The notes under the pieces: generated by a model | Told to the model about the DNA's origin: nothing | What the model saw: the letters and a program-made list of their open reading frames with translations, nothing else | Databases searched by the model: none | From: Saprospiraceae bacterium | Lineage (GTDB): Bacteria > Bacteroidota > Bacteroidia > Chitinophagales > Saprospiraceae | DNA length: 64,000 nt | NCBI GenBank assembly: GCA_028279185.1 | Contig: JANQSS010000101.1 | Span: forward strand, 1-64,000 | Direction of reading: 5' to 3' | Program-made: the position numbers and the translations under genes | Shown here: one piece after another, positions 37,314-45,969 of the stretch | Layout: each line of letters starts with the position of its first letter | Numbering within the stretch: position 1 is the stretch's first letter

Positions 37314-38422
37314 AGATGAAAAAGAGTATCTACTTTTTTGTAACGAATGACATTCGGTATGACCAACGTATGCAGCGCATCTGCGCAGCTTTGCATGTTG
37401 CTGGATTTAATGTAAGTTTGATAGGAAGGAAGCATCAAAATTCATTGCCCCTGGACGATTTGCAATTTGAAACACGACGGTTTTCATGTTTTTTCAACGC
37501 AGGACCTTTGTTTTATTTAGAAATAAATTTTCGTATTTTTTATTACATTATTTTTCATCATCCGAACGCAGTTTGTGCAATAGATTTAGATACACTGTGG
37601 GGTGTGAGTTGTGCGAAAATATTTCGGTCATTTAAATTGATTTTTGATGCGCATGAATATTTTACAGAAGTGCCCGAAATAAATAATAGAAAAATTGTTA
37701 AAAGTATATGGCTATCTATTGCAAACTTTGGAATACCAAAATCAGATTTGCGATATACGGTCAACCAATCATTGGCTGACTTATTTAATAAACAATACGG
37801 GTTAGGATTCGGTGTTGTTCGAAATGTACCCGTTACAACAAATGAAATCTCAATAGAAAAAGGCCAAAAAAAAATTATTCTATACCAAGGCGCACTAAAT
37901 GTCGGAAGAGGCCTTGAAGTTGCGATTGACGCCATGGATAGTCTGCCCGAGTATGAACTACATTTAGTAGGGGAGGGTGATCTGAGTCAAGAATTGCGTG
38001 AACGAGCGAAAGGCATAAAGCGGAGCAATGCTGTTGTGTTTCGCGGTTTTATGACACCAGCGGAGTTGCGAAAATTAACGAGTACTGCCTATATAGGACT
38101 TAATTTGTTGGAATCAAGTAGCCTTAATTATTATTATTCATTGGCAAATAAGTTTTTCGATTATATGCATGCAGGTGTGCCATCGATTAATATGGCATTC
38201 CCGGAGTATGAGTCGATACTTCGAAAATCACCATGTGGGGTAACGATTAGTTCATGTACAGTTGATAAACTTATTGCCGCCATACACCGAATTGACGAAT
38301 GTGCCGAGACATATCTTGGGTTCATACAAGAAGCACTAGAAGCCAAAAAAATATATAACTGGGAGATGGAACAAGTCGGTCTGGTAGATGCCTACGTCAA
38401 CCTGTTTGACCAACAGAAGTGA
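37310..38422 (+). CDS. Glycosyltransferase family 4-type protein
   Basis: A 370-aa cytoplasmic or membrane-associated GT-B glycosyltransferase. The N-terminal Rossmann half starts SIYFFVTNDIRYDQRMQRICAAL and contains FDAHEYFTEVPE. The C-terminal half starts at IILYQGALNVGRGLEVAIDAM with LHLVGEGD, and ends in the donor-site region KFFDYMHAGVPSINMAFPEY. Its donor and acceptor are unknown; relatives build surface polysaccharide or glycolipids. It overlaps recQ by 4 nt, a pairing seen only as an operon accident here since no polysaccharide cluster surrounds it. A perfect 12-bp inverted repeat spans its stop codon. Confidence 0.85.
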   Translation: MKMKKSIYFFVTNDIRYDQRMQRICAALHVAGFNVSLIGRKHQNSLPLDDLQFETRRFSCFFNAGPLFYLEINFRIFYYIIFHHPNAVCAIDLDTLWGVSCAKIFRSFKLIFDAHEYFTEVPEINNRKIVKSIWLSIANFGIPKSDLRYTVNQSLADLFNKQYGLGFGVVRNVPVTTNEISIEKGQKKIILYQGALNVGRGLEVAIDAMDSLPEYELHLVGEGDLSQELRERAKGIKRSNAVVFRGFMTPAELRKLTSTAYIGLNLLESSSLNYYYSLANKFFDYMHAGVPSINMAFPEYESILRKSPCGVTISSCTVDKLIAAIHRIDECAETYLGFIQEALEAKKIYNWEMEQVGLVDAYVNLFDQQK

Positions 38423-38438
38423 TTTTTTGGTCAAACAG
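38402..38438. repeat. 12-bp inverted repeat across the glycosyltransferase stop codon
   Basis: Arms CTGTTTGACCAA (38402-38413) and its exact complement (38427-38438) with a 13-nt loop containing the TGA stop. No T-run follows the right arm. It could act as a terminator for the recQ operon or protect the mRNA 3' end. Confidence 0.7.
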
Positions 38439-38559
38439 AGATCCTGAAGAACTTAAACAAGGCCAGCCTGTTTTGGATTCGTTTACGCTATCAATCAGCG
38501 TTCAGTTGCCTCAAAATGGTACCAACACAAGCCTGATGTCAACAACTCCCATCACACCT

Positions 38560-39930
38560 TTATTTTTCAATCACGATCTTAATGGGATTACTTTGACCAT
38601 TTACCGAAGCCTTTATAAAATATGCGCCTGGATATAATGTCTGCGTGTCAAAATAGCCAATTGTACTTCCTTTTTCTATGACTTTTGAATCGATTAATCT
38701 ACCAGTGCTGTCAATTAAATCCAGTTGAATCGCGGCACTCACTAAATCATGAATTTGAACCGCCAATAAGTCTGCAGCGGGATTTGGGAAAACGGTTATA
38801 TCCAAGGAGAAAATATTAATGTCAGTCACAAAGGATGATCCTTCATAAATCGTAGTGGGCTCATTTATGGAACTGACCTCTCTGTTTAGTGCATTTCCAT
38901 AAAATGTTGGCCCTACAACATACGGGTAGGTCGAATTCCATTGTTCGTCAACAGTGGCGTAATAGGCGTATGTTCCGTCAGGGTATTCCGGTGTTACAGC
39001 AAATCGACCATTGTGCTGATCCAAATAGTCATCTTCACCGGGGTGCGCAACATACCGATAATCTTCTCTGAAGTAACCCAAAAAATAAGTGGCATCAATA
39101 TCAGGACCATCGTCAACATCTGTGCCGTCAGCATGATGCGTACGTTCAGTAATATTTCGCAACTGATAACTGGATTTTATGCGAACAATTTCACCTGTGC
39201 CATCGGAATTTTCAAAACCATATGCACCGTAAATTGGAAAACCATCGTAGGCAAATCCAATCAATGGTGAATGTTGAGTTGAATCGATAGCATATAAACC
39301 ATCAGCATCGTATAAATTACAAATGTTTGATACTAACTCTAAATCCAATTTGAAAGCTGAAGGGTTTTGGTGATGGTGATAGTTCCCCATGGCAGGATGC
39401 CCCTTAGAGCAATCAAATCCTGCTCGTTCAGCTGGTATGGCATCGCGCATCCAATCCGATTCGGCCATTGGGCCTCCTGGACAAGGCGGATTACCAGGAC
39501 CACCACAGAGCGCATTGGTAGTGGAATTCCACCCTACACCGTCGCGATAATCAAATAAGGCAACACCATTTACGAATATTCCTATATTTCCGGGATTGGT
39601 AGGAATTAGAGTGCTGGTATTTTGGTCGGGATTTAATGGTATTTGAAATATGGCAGATTGACTCTCCGCCTGTGACGGATTTCCATCCAAGAATGGTCCA
39701 GTTGGATAGGATGGTATCCCATTTGTGATTACGTAAACATATTCATCAGAATATTCTATACGTTGACAATTATATAAAATACCATTGTCAATTGCCGTAG
39801 AATTTCCTTGCATATAATAACTGCCCGTTTCTGTTGTATTTTGCAACCACGATGTTACGGCCGGACTAAGTTGGCCGAAAATGGGAACAACTAGCATTAT
39901 AGATAAGATTGATAAAATAAAATGTTTCAT
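38560..39930 (-). CDS. YHYH-domain protein with T9SS sorting domain
   Basis: A 456-aa secreted protein. A signal peptide (MKHFILSILSIMLVVPIFG) precedes a YHYH domain. Key motifs are FDCSKGHPAMGNYHHH near residue 175, whose His cluster is the family hallmark and a plausible metal site, and HSPLIGFAYDGFPIYGAYGF followed by ERTHHADGTDVDDGPD. The C-terminal ~75 residues form a T9SS type A sorting domain (ITVFPNPAADLLAVQI), so the protein is probably anchored on the surface. It is last in the leftward operon, 5 nt after the MbnH-like gene. YHYH proteins have no settled biochemical function; the operon suggests a link to copper or oxidative protein modification. Confidence 0.85.
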   Translation of the reverse strand: MKHFILSILSIMLVVPIFGQLSPAVTSWLQNTTETGSYYMQGNSTAIDNGILYNCQRIEYSDEYVYVITNGIPSYPTGPFLDGNPSQAESQSAIFQIPLNPDQNTSTLIPTNPGNIGIFVNGVALFDYRDGVGWNSTTNALCGGPGNPPCPGGPMAESDWMRDAIPAERAGFDCSKGHPAMGNYHHHQNPSAFKLDLELVSNICNLYDADGLYAIDSTQHSPLIGFAYDGFPIYGAYGFENSDGTGEIVRIKSSYQLRNITERTHHADGTDVDDGPDIDATYFLGYFREDYRYVAHPGEDDYLDQHNGRFAVTPEYPDGTYAYYATVDEQWNSTYPYVVGPTFYGNALNREVSSINEPTTIYEGSSFVTDINIFSLDITVFPNPAADLLAVQIHDLVSAAIQLDLIDSTGRLIDSKVIEKGSTIGYFDTQTLYPGAYFIKASVNGQSNPIKIVIEK

Positions 39931-39935
39931 GTGAT

Positions 39936-40964
39936 TTAATTGTTTGAAAGTAATATGTCTCTTGGGAATTGATGTTTTTTATTTAAAACAAAATCATCAT
40001 CATTCAACGTTAAGAGAAAGGTTGATAAATCAATTTTATCAATTGAACTTAGGTGAATTGATTTAGGAATACGTTTATCACCTGCCTTTTGTAGTACAAC
40101 TGTATTTTCGTAGTGCGCCAAAACTTGATTGAGGTGATCGAATCGTCCATCATGCATATAGGGATAGGTGTATTGCAAGTTTCGCAAGGATGGAATTTTG
40201 AACAAAAGACTATCCACTGCCTGATGCGTAATCATGGACCTGCCAAAATCCCGTAATACGGGGTCTACAGGTAAATTATTAAAGGCAAAATCATATGTTG
40301 AAAATAAGGGTTCAGCGTGACAAGAATTGCAATTTTGTTTAAAGAGGTTGTAACCTTTTATTTCTTGTTCAGAAAATTCAATTTCACCTCTTTTCATTTT
40401 ATCATATTTTGAATTGGCAGAGATAAGTGTTAGCTGGAACTGGGAAAGTGCCTTCAATAGAAATTCACCCGTGATTACACTGTCGCAAAATGCCTCGTAA
40501 AACAGTGGAGGGTATAGGGTTGTATGTTGCAATTTGTATACAACGTTTGAAATTGATTCCCCCATTTCACCTGGGTGGCTTATGGGTGCTAGTGCTTGCA
40601 TGTCCAAATGGTTTATGGCACCGTCCCACATAAAATGATTTTGCCATGCAAGATTAAATAGAGCAGGTGCATTGCGTGTACCAATAGAGTCGTTGAACCC
40701 GTGGCTTAAGTCATGGTCTGTATGTGCAAAAGCGTTGAATGGTGAGTGACAGGATGCGCACGAAATGGTTCCATCACGCGATAATATTGGGTCGTAAAAG
40801 AGGGCGCGCCCAAGTGCAATTTTACCTTCGGAGAGCGGATTTTTATTAAAATCGTACTTGAAATCAGGGAAATATACAGGGCGATGCAACTTAACATCGT
40901 CAGTGAAGAAGCCCATGAAATAAATAGAAATGGAAATTAAAATTATGGTTGACTTCAACTTCAT
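39936..40964 (-). CDS. Di-haem cytochrome c peroxidase-family protein, MbnH-like
   Basis: A 342-aa exported di-haem protein with an N-terminal signal. Haem 1 is bound by CASCH (Cys69, Cys72, His73) and haem 2 by CNSCH (Cys212, Cys215, His216). The family segments GTRNAPALFNLAWQNHFMWDG and a possible axial ligand in TYPYMHDGRFD (Met270) are present. The family includes bacterial cytochrome c peroxidases, MauG and MbnH, which use bis-Fe(IV) haem chemistry to oxidise tryptophan. Its start overlaps the stop of the MbnP-like gene by 1 nt (TAATG). Because MbnH in methanotrophs oxidises a Trp of MbnP to kynurenine, I infer an MbnH-type role rather than simple H2O2 removal. Confidence 0.88.
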   Translation of the reverse strand: MKLKSTIILISISIYFMGFFTDDVKLHRPVYFPDFKYDFNKNPLSEGKIALGRALFYDPILSRDGTISCASCHSPFNAFAHTDHDLSHGFNDSIGTRNAPALFNLAWQNHFMWDGAINHLDMQALAPISHPGEMGESISNVVYKLQHTTLYPPLFYEAFCDSVITGEFLLKALSQFQLTLISANSKYDKMKRGEIEFSEQEIKGYNLFKQNCNSCHAEPLFSTYDFAFNNLPVDPVLRDFGRSMITHQAVDSLLFKIPSLRNLQYTYPYMHDGRFDHLNQVLAHYENTVVLQKAGDKRIPKSIHLSSIDKIDLSTFLLTLNDDDFVLNKKHQFPRDILLSNN

Positions 40965-41641
40965 TATAAGACTGTGAATAGTTTTGGCAATTGATTCGAT
41001 AGCTGCACCGATATATTCGTTGGACTCATGACATGATGAGTACTTCTAATGTCAATGTGATCGAAAAAAGCGTCGAGTAAAATACCAATATTAATTACAT
41101 CCGAATTTTTGACACTAAGTTGGACGGTTTGTAAAGCGTTGAAAGGATGTCTGTATCCACCTAGGTGAAACTGAAATTGATTATTTCTAGAAGGGCAGTT
41201 TACGTGACTGCCTTCTATTTTGAAATTGATATAGCCGCTTTGCCATGTCCAGTACATGCCCTTGGTAGGATCAAGGTCGTTACCCAATGCACCGGAAACG
41301 TTAGTTACACTATCTACGCCGATGTTGAATTTAATATGTGTGTATGAAGTTCGGTAAGGCATTTCAATTATGAGCGAAAGGCTTTCGCTGTCGAATACGT
41401 CGACAAGAAATGCTGTTTTCTCACAAGTATGAACTAACTCTGATTCATTAAATAATTGAATATTAGAAACGTAGAATTGAAATGTATGGATAGTATATGG
41501 AGTTTCTGCAGATCGCTTCTTCATGTGCGTTGAGCCAGTACCATCATCATTAGTCTTAAAATTAAGGGTGCAAACGCGATTTTGCTGGGCCAGGAGGACT
41601 GATCCGAGGGATAGAATGAGGAGTGATAAAGTTAAGCGCAT
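40964..41641 (-). CDS. MbnP-like protein
   Basis: A 225-aa protein with a signal peptide (cleavage near SVLLAQ). The MbnP pattern is clear: strands with FYVSNIQLF, GVDSVTNVSGALGNDLDP, then MYWTWQSGYINFKIEG with Trp131 and Trp133, and HLGGYRHPF with His159. In characterised MbnP proteins a conserved Trp is converted to kynurenine by the partner di-haem enzyme and the protein binds copper. Both Trp candidates for this are present, but which one is modified cannot be told here. The gene is first in a three-gene leftward operon with the MbnH-like and YHYH genes. No perfect -7 box is seen in the 668-bp upstream gap. Confidence 0.8.
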   Translation of the reverse strand: MRLTLSLLILSLGSVLLAQQNRVCTLNFKTNDDGTGSTHMKKRSAETPYTIHTFQFYVSNIQLFNESELVHTCEKTAFLVDVFDSESLSLIIEMPYRTSYTHIKFNIGVDSVTNVSGALGNDLDPTKGMYWTWQSGYINFKIEGSHVNCPSRNNQFQFHLGGYRHPFNALQTVQLSVKNSDVINIGILLDAFFDHIDIRSTHHVMSPTNISVQLSNQLPKLFTVL

Positions 41642-42309
41642 GCGGATCTTTTGTTGTTTGACGACAACATGCCAAAAGTCCTTCGCTTTAACCTTATCTT
41701 TTACCAGACCTTCATGAGTTCTTTGTTTTTTCTGGAAATCATCTTCGAGTCTAATTATAAGGATTAAGTCATAGCATCATCAATCGTAAAAGCAGCATGT
41801 CGGAATCATTCTCCTTTTTTATGAGAAAAGGCCATATATCAAATTTGTCTACAGTAAAACGGGGATGTAAGAATAATGGATTTTTATTCCTTTCTATAGT
41901 GGAGTAATTCTGCTATTTTCCGATTCTAAAGGGACTACGATTACCGTCGTTGAAAGTTTTTCTGTTCCAATTCAGATATTAAAACTTTTCAATTCGTTAC
42001 ACATGTAATTTTTTGAACCTTTTTATAGCGTAGGTAAAACTATTCAAGAGTCGTATGTTCGACTCCCTTTTCGTGAATTTTGTGTTAGGCGCGCTATATT
42101 CTGGGAAGTTTGCATGATCAATATATGCTAACTGAATAAGTGCTTAATATTGTCGGGATGATGATATTTTAAATGGTTCTTAACAATGAGATTATTACCT
42201 GAAAGAGTTTTAAAATACATTTAATTCTTAAATGTAATATGCGTTAGAAAACATCAACATGATGAATGCGTTGGAAAATCCTCCTTAGTATAGAAGTTAT
42301 GTGTGCGAC
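41642..42309. other. 668-bp AT-rich gap upstream of the mbnP-like gene
   Basis: No gene with a recognisable product was found. It lies between the 5' end of the mbnP-like operon and the 3' end of the oligopeptidase B gene, so it must hold the operon's promoter. One hairpin is seen at 42048-42065 (GAGTCG and CGACTC around TATGTT). Several T-runs occur but no perfect TAnnTTTG box on the minus strand near 41641. Confidence 0.6.
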
Positions 42310-44466
42310 TCATTTATCTAACACTCCAACGTTGGCCCCCGCCAAATCAATCACAAAAGCATAATGCAAGGCCCACTCCTTTAGTCGCGAAAAGCGTCCG
42401 GAAGCACCACCGTGACCAGCTTCTAAATTGGTATGAAAAAGCAATGGATTTTTATCCGTTTTCATATCACGGAGTTTGGCAACATATTTCGCAGGCTCCC
42501 AATATTGCACCTGTGAATCGTGTAGACCGGTCGTTACCAGTATAGGGGGGTAGGCTTTGGCTTCGATATTATCTACAGGTGAATATGACTTGATATAGTC
42601 GTAGTAGGCTTTATCTTTGGGATTACCCCATTCGTCGAACTCACCTGTAGTAAGTGGAATGGATTCGTCGAGCATGGTCGTCACGACATCTACAAAAGGA
42701 ACGGCTGATACGATACCAGCCCATAGATCGGGCCGCATGTTGGTTATGGCACCCATTAATAGACCTCCTGCACTCCCGCCGTAAGCAAATATTCGTTGTG
42801 GATCCGCATATTTTTCAGCTATTAAATATTCAGCACAATCAATAAAATCAGTGAAGGTATTTTTCTTATTAAATAATTTTCCATTTTCATACCAGGGTCG
42901 ACCTAATTCCTGGCCTCCTCTAATATGCGCGATGCCAACAATGAAACCGCGATCTAGTAAACTTAAGCGAACAGAACTAAAAGTCGGATCATAGCTACTG
43001 CCATAGGAACCATACCCAACTAAGTACAAGGGGTGGCTGCCGTCTTGCCTGAAGTTTTTTGGATAAACAAGCGAGATGGGTACGGCCTTACCATCTTGTG
43101 CCTTGGCCTGGACCTGCTCTGTTCTATAATTTTCACTTGAGAATCCACCCAAAACTTCATCTTGTTTTAATTGCCGCAATTCTTGAGTGTTGACGTTATA
43201 ATCATACGTTGTACTTGGTGTAACCATCGACGTATACTTAAGCCGAACGACATCAGCATTCATTTCAAAATTATCCGAAGTATAGGCTGTGTAAACTGTT
43301 TCCGGAAATGCTATGAAAAAATCTTCACCGTTGAATTTTTTGATTCGAATTTTTCCTATCCCTTTGTGCCGCTCTGTGATGACAAGAAAGTTATCAAATG
43401 CATCAAAGTCTTCGATAAATATGTCTGGACGATGAGCAATGTATGATTTCCAATTGGATTTAGAAGTTTTACCGACGGGCGTTTCCATCAGCTGGAAATT
43501 TTGTGCTTGAAAATTCGTCAAGATGTAAAATTTATCACCTACATGTTCGATTTCATATTCCAGTCCTCGCTCTCGAGGTTGAAATACATTAAATTTTTCA
43601 AGCGGTCGATTGGCGTCGATATATTGTATTTCTGTGGATACGGTACTGTTAGATCCAATCATGATGTATTGCTCTGAATTGGATCGATAAACGTAAGTAT
43701 AAAAGGCACCGTCTTTTTCATGAAAAATTAATTCGTCTTCAGATACATCGGTACCTAAGGTATGACGATAGACTTTGTCTGGTCGTAAATCTTCTCCTTT
43801 GACGGTATAAAAAATTGTTTTGTTATCATTCGCCCAAACGGCATTGGCGCTCGTATTTGGAATGACATCGGGGAGCAATTCCCCTGTTTCCAGATTTTTG
43901 ATCCGTAATGTATAGATACGACGACTCAACGTGTCCTCACCATAAAGCAATAATTTATTATTCGGACTGACCTTCATGCCCTGTAACGAGTGAAACTTAT
44001 ATGGTTTGGCTAGTTGATTCTGATCGAGAAGCACTTCGTCATCCCCGGCTGGAGATTTGCCTCTTAAATAGGTGGGATATTCATTCTCCTCTTCAAACTT
44101 GCGGGCGTAGAAGTAGCCATTACGCTTATAGGGTACAGAGGTATCATCCTTTTTCATTCGGGCGACCATTTCTTCGTAGAGTGCTTCCTGATCGTCTTTA
44201 GTATGGGATAGAACATGATCAATGTAGGTGTTTTCATCTTTTAAGTATTGAATGACGTCTGGATTTTCTCTTTCATTTAACCAATAATAATTATCAAGAC
44301 GCTCGTCGCCATGTATAACCAGTTTTTTTGGTTTCTTTTCAACTGTTGGAATGTGTTCACCGACTTTAGTAAACATTCTACTTGTATGCATAGATTCATG
44401 CGTATTTGGTGCTTGGCAGCTCATTAAATAAAATAAGGTCGTAAGAAGTAGTACATATTTCATCAA
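42310..44466 (-). CDS. Prolyl oligopeptidase family S9A, oligopeptidase B-like
   Basis: A 718-aa serine peptidase. It begins with a lipoprotein-type signal (LFYLMSC), suggesting periplasmic or outer-membrane anchoring rather than the cytoplasmic location of E. coli PtrB. A seven-bladed propeller covers about residues 90-440. The alpha/beta-hydrolase domain has Ser565 (YGGSAGG), Asp650 (LHDSQV) and His685 (AGHGGASG), so the triad is complete. The phrases GYGSYG and HIRGGQELG are typical of oligopeptidase B, which cleaves short peptides after Lys/Arg. It is the last gene of the leftward mutS operon, 4 nt after the membrane protein gene. Confidence 0.9.
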   Translation of the reverse strand: MMKYVLLLTTLFYLMSCQAPNTHESMHTSRMFTKVGEHIPTVEKKPKKLVIHGDERLDNYYWLNERENPDVIQYLKDENTYIDHVLSHTKDDQEALYEEMVARMKKDDTSVPYKRNGYFYARKFEEENEYPTYLRGKSPAGDDEVLLDQNQLAKPYKFHSLQGMKVSPNNKLLLYGEDTLSRRIYTLRIKNLETGELLPDVIPNTSANAVWANDNKTIFYTVKGEDLRPDKVYRHTLGTDVSEDELIFHEKDGAFYTYVYRSNSEQYIMIGSNSTVSTEIQYIDANRPLEKFNVFQPRERGLEYEIEHVGDKFYILTNFQAQNFQLMETPVGKTSKSNWKSYIAHRPDIFIEDFDAFDNFLVITERHKGIGKIRIKKFNGEDFFIAFPETVYTAYTSDNFEMNADVVRLKYTSMVTPSTTYDYNVNTQELRQLKQDEVLGGFSSENYRTEQVQAKAQDGKAVPISLVYPKNFRQDGSHPLYLVGYGSYGSSYDPTFSSVRLSLLDRGFIVGIAHIRGGQELGRPWYENGKLFNKKNTFTDFIDCAEYLIAEKYADPQRIFAYGGSAGGLLMGAITNMRPDLWAGIVSAVPFVDVVTTMLDESIPLTTGEFDEWGNPKDKAYYDYIKSYSPVDNIEAKAYPPILVTTGLHDSQVQYWEPAKYVAKLRDMKTDKNPLLFHTNLEAGHGGASGRFSRLKEWALHYAFVIDLAGANVGVLDK

Positions 44467-44470
44467 CGTA

Positions 44471-45148
44471 TCAATCGATTTGAGATTTATTAAAGGGGAA
44501 TAAAAAAATTACAAAAAATATAGCCGAAAATACAAACTCATGTAATTCCCACTTCTTTTCTGATGGAATGAGTAGGGCAATAAGTGTGGCAATTAGGAAG
44601 AAGATTGTATGATGCCACTGCGGTACGGGTATACCTAGCGCATTGGTAAGCTTTTTTATCCACGCCACACCACGATAGAGTAGGGGGTAGATAGTAAAAT
44701 AGAAAATGAGTATAGCCGTAAGTAATTTGCTGAATATTATCTTATTGACATCGAAATCACCAATTCGAATATTATGTAATGTAACCTCATCCTGCCTATT
44801 TATTTCTTTTAACGCATCTGGTGTCTCAAAACCCAATAGCCGCTGACCCCAACTGACTTCTTCGCCGGCTCCAAATATAAAAAGTAAGCCTAGCCCGATG
44901 GTTCCGACTAACCACCAAACCGGATGCCGTTTTCGATAGTTCGCAGTTTTATAGAAACAATAAATACCAATTGCCAATAGAAAGAGTGCTGACCCGTATT
45001 CGACTAAGCCATCTTCGACAACGTAGTTTTCCTCAAACGATTTAACCCCAACTCCGTAAACCACGTATAGGCCGATGAGCAGACTGAGTAACACAAGTGA
45101 AAAAACAATCCATTCCCACTTGTTTATTTTGCGAGTGATTTCTGTCAT
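44471..45148 (-). CDS. Multi-pass membrane protein of unknown function
   Basis: A 225-aa integral membrane protein with about six hydrophobic helices: WIVFSLVLLSLLIGLYVVY, YGSALFLLAIGIYCFY, VWWLVGTIGLGLLFIFGAG, then three more toward the C-terminus. A conserved-looking hydrophilic stretch between helices 3 and 4 (GEEVSWGQRLLGF, then QDEVTLHNI) carries charged residues at the membrane edge and could be a functional site. This GAGEEVSWGQ pattern recurs in uncharacterised membrane proteins. Its C-terminal half is more variable. It sits in the mutS operon between an SdiA-regulated-like gene (6 nt) and the oligopeptidase gene (4 nt). No function is assigned. Confidence 0.7.
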   Translation of the reverse strand: MTEITRKINKWEWIVFSLVLLSLLIGLYVVYGVGVKSFEENYVVEDGLVEYGSALFLLAIGIYCFYKTANYRKRHPVWWLVGTIGLGLLFIFGAGEEVSWGQRLLGFETPDALKEINRQDEVTLHNIRIGDFDVNKIIFSKLLTAILIFYFTIYPLLYRGVAWIKKLTNALGIPVPQWHHTIFFLIATLIALLIPSEKKWELHEFVFSAIFFVIFLFPFNKSQID

Positions 45149-45154
45149 GCGGTA

Positions 45155-45952
45155 TTAATAAGTAAAAATATGTAACTCTTCCTCTGCATCGGAGACAATG
45201 TAAAGAATGCGTTTTTTAAAGTCAATGGCTATGCCTTCCATTTGTTTTACATCAATCAGGTATTCGTTTTGGATGTTAAACTTTTTATCGACGTGAATCA
45301 CTTTTTGATCTTCATCGCTTAACAACCAAAGGTCTTTGGTTTTTGGGTTTATCGTGATTCCGCTGAGATCAGAAATGTGTTCAATCTTTTGTGACCTGAT
45401 TTCCTGAAATTTATCATTTAAGTGATATATCATTACCGGCGATTTTTCATTAACCACGTAGAAAGAGCCGTCTTCCCAGTCCACGTCTATGCCTTCTGGG
45501 CCGGATTTTTTACTGACATTTTCGCTAAGTTTTATATGGTGTGTTTCATTTCCACCAAGATCAAAACAGCGTATTTTATTTTTTGATTCGTCAACTGTAT
45601 AAAAAAGGTCGTTTTTGAAATTGATTGCGATGCCTTCATAATCGGCCGCTTTTACATCGATCTTCTTTTGAACGACTCCTTGAAGGTTTGTTTTATAAAT
45701 ATTGCTTTTTTGATCACTTACGATATATAAAAATTCACCATTGGGATCTAACGCTAACCCTGAGGGTTCTTCCATCGTTAGGCTATACACCCCTACCTTT
45801 TCTAAATTTCCGGAATGATTGCGAACACAAGTTGAGGCGGTCAATATAGTAAACAGGCAAGTTGTAATCGTGCCAAGTATGAATTTATGTAGACGATTGG
45901 CTTTATTAAAATTAACGCTCACCTTTTCTATTTTCAGATTCTCTAATTTCAA
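45155..45952 (-). CDS. SdiA-regulated-domain protein (six-bladed propeller type)
   Basis: A 265-aa exported protein. A membrane segment at residues ~25-42 ends with Ser-Thr-Cys (TASTC), which may be a lipobox. The mature part repeats a YWTD/NHL-like blade pattern: EEPSGLALDPNGEFLYIVSD, DYEGIAINFKNDLFYTVDE, GPEGIDVDWEDGSFYVVNE, LSGITINPKTKDLWLLSD and MEGIAIDFKKRILYIVSD. That is about five visible blades, the pattern of the SdiA-regulated family. Its ligand is unknown. It is in the mutS operon, 17 nt after mutS, with no evident functional link to mismatch repair. Confidence 0.8.
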   Translation of the reverse strand: MKLENLKIEKVSVNFNKANRLHKFILGTITTCLFTILTASTCVRNHSGNLEKVGVYSLTMEEPSGLALDPNGEFLYIVSDQKSNIYKTNLQGVVQKKIDVKAADYEGIAINFKNDLFYTVDESKNKIRCFDLGGNETHHIKLSENVSKKSGPEGIDVDWEDGSFYVVNEKSPVMIYHLNDKFQEIRSQKIEHISDLSGITINPKTKDLWLLSDEDQKVIHVDKKFNIQNEYLIDVKQMEGIAIDFKKRILYIVSDAEEELHIFTY

Positions 45953-45969
45953 TTTTCATGTTTACTAAA

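Noticed and set aside
42048..42065. Possible tRNA T-arm (GAGTCG...TTCGACTC) in the 668-bp gap
   Set aside because: The stem-loop does not fit a T-arm register, and no acceptor, D or anticodon arms can be built around it.
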